A DNA stretch of 30,407 nucleotides from Ophioceras dolichostomum (lineage: Eukaryota; Ascomycota; Sordariomycetes; Magnaporthales; Ophioceraceae): assembly GCA_003049485.1 (NCBI GenBank), contig PYST01000417.1:338-30744 (forward strand). Direction: 5' to 3'. The notes below the pieces were generated by a model. It was not told the DNA's origin and did not search any database. It was given only the letters and a program-made list of their open reading frames with translations. Every line of letters begins with the position of its first letter. Positions within the stretch are counted from its first letter, which is position 1. Shown here in pieces: positions 28,924 through 30,407 of this stretch. The position numbers were made by a program, and so were the translations under genes.

Positions 28924-30407
28924 TCTCAATCATCAATCGCTAACAGGTGACAGTTGTACAGAATTCACGAGATGAAAAATGTAACACTGGAAGAGAACAG
29001 GGAGAGCAAAAAGATAATGGTCATATTTTTCCCGAGAAAGCGTGCGTGAGTAATATGCTTGCTCCTTTAAATACTATACCTCCGGCTTTCTGCATATGTA
29101 GTCCGACGTTAATGAGAGCTGTTACGGACTAATGCTTCGAAGGATGCTTAGCCCCGGATACGGCGGACACGGCTTCGGACTTGGAGTGGGGAAGTTGGAG
29201 TTGACAAACCACCGCCGCGGTGAAAGCGAGCCGCTAGGGAATGACGGTCGAGTAGTCCGCGACCGTGACTTTTCCGAGTCCGAGATCATGATTTGCCATG
29301 TGTTGCGATGCCAGTTGGCAAGCGAGCGCGGGACGTGCCGGTCCTCCGTCGTATCTTGGACCCCATTCGAGCTGTAGACCACGTTAGCCCGTTCTCACTG
29401 GACAGGCTGATGTGCACCATCAGTCCGAGGAGGCATCACGTCCGTTCGCAGCTTTGGGTTAACCGTATTGGCCAAAGTATTTACTCGTGGGCTGCACTGA
29501 ATTGAAGGGCGATATCATTAACCGAACTGGATCTCTGTCTTTGGATGCTCCTATTCGAGCTGAGACGACAGTGAAGATCACAGCAGATCACGTGGAGCTC
29601 ACGTGCTCCTCACTGGCAGTGATTAGTTGGAGCTGCAATTTGATGAAGCTGTGTGAGTTTCTCAGAGCCGCCAAGCTCAACTGTGGCATGGCACAAGCGC
29701 TCTGCAGTTTTTCCAGTCCCAGAGTGCTGAGACCAGCCCACTAGCAAATGAAATATTCATGAATTTGGTGTGAAGCCCCTGCATTGCCCGGGTCACGTCG
29801 TTCTGGTGGTTGCATTTCCAAGACCAGAGTTATCCAGTCGTGATGCCCCCGCCCTCATCTTATTTTCAGCCCCCACACCGTGAGCCCCATGCCGACGGTC
29901 GCAAAGTCCCCTGATTTTTGCCATGGGCCCAATTTCTTGCTTTTTGCAGGGGATTGGAAGCGTTTATGTTGCAGCCAGCTCCCCTATCCCTCGCCTACAT
30001 CCCGACTCCTAATCGTACTTTTTGGATAGCATCCTCCCACCCTGATTGCATCACACGGGCGGACAGTCATCACTTTACCTTTCTGCTTATCGGCCGGCAC
30101 GGGGAGCGGCCCGTTCGTTCGTCATAGCAACACGTCCCTTCGATGGGGCGGCCTGGAATTGCGCCGGACGGGCCCACGTATCCGTACGTTGTCTAACCTG
30201 ATGCGGACGATGGATAATAAAATCCATACATATTGGGGCAGCACCAGCCCAGCCCAACGCCGCAGCTGAGGGATACGTGGCGCTCCGCAGGGCCTACAAT
30301 GTATTGTATTATAATGTGTTTTGTCAAGATCGATAGCCTGATAACGTGAGGAACGGGAGGAAGCCAGCTCTAGTTTTGGAACGAGACTACTAAAGAGGGA
30401 CTTGTCC
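28924..30407. other. right-end intergenic region, no supported gene
   Basis: This 1.5-kb stretch is upstream of the hydrolase. CACGTG occurs at 29588-29593 and CACGTG again at 29601-29606, a close pair of E-box-type sites, but no gene start is seen near them. Reading frames at 29122-29382 (-) and 29487-29744 (+) show no recognisable protein. Confidence 0.55.

Overview
This is filamentous ascomycete nuclear DNA, probably a Sordariomycete. The genes carry short introns (57-133 bp) with GTAAGT/GTATGT-type donors and CTGAC or TACTAAC-like branch sites. They encode secreted fungal CAZymes, a Kex2-type secreted precursor, a fungal P450 and an Ayg1-type hydrolase, and they lie in long GC-rich intergenic DNA. 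No bacterial operon features, tRNA or rRNA genes or CRISPR arrays were seen. I derived exon boundaries by hand from splice signals, frame continuity and family motifs; there is no transcript support.

Layout, left to right. Positions 1-1298 hold a 5'-cut pogo/Fot1-like transposase with two RIP-type stop codons, followed by a perfect 14-bp hairpin. Positions 2405-3130 (+) encode a cysteine-free secreted precursor full of Kex2 sites, with a lysine-rich central peptide and three short repeat peptides. Positions 3662-4717 (-) are a GH43 endo-arabinanase. Positions 6896-9352 and 10405-12975 (both -) are tandem paralogues of an apparently uncharacterised fungal family: an N-terminal coiled coil, a conserved CCHH zinc-finger-like module, a second conserved module and an acidic disordered tail. 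Around 14716-15625 (-) lie a Ser/Pro-rich ORF and a truncated GNAT acetyltransferase start, in hairpin-rich DNA. Positions 16700-18289 (-) are a GH71 alpha-1,3-glucanase, and 20298-22104 (-) a five-exon secreted LVIVD/choice-of-anchor-B protein. After 3.1 kb of apparently empty DNA, a cytochrome P450 disabled by a frameshift and a stop (25212-26956, +) faces an intact seven-exon Ayg1-like alpha/beta hydrolase (27127-28923, -). The last 1.5 kb has no supported gene.

How they fit together. The window is mostly accessory and secretory content: two polysaccharide hydrolases, two other secreted proteins, a broken metabolic gene pair and a mutated transposon. The genes do not form one obvious pathway. 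The two features most likely to be new biology are the Kex2-processed precursor (a candidate secreted amphipathic peptide plus repeat peptides) and the tandem zinc-finger-like paralogues with conserved splice architecture.
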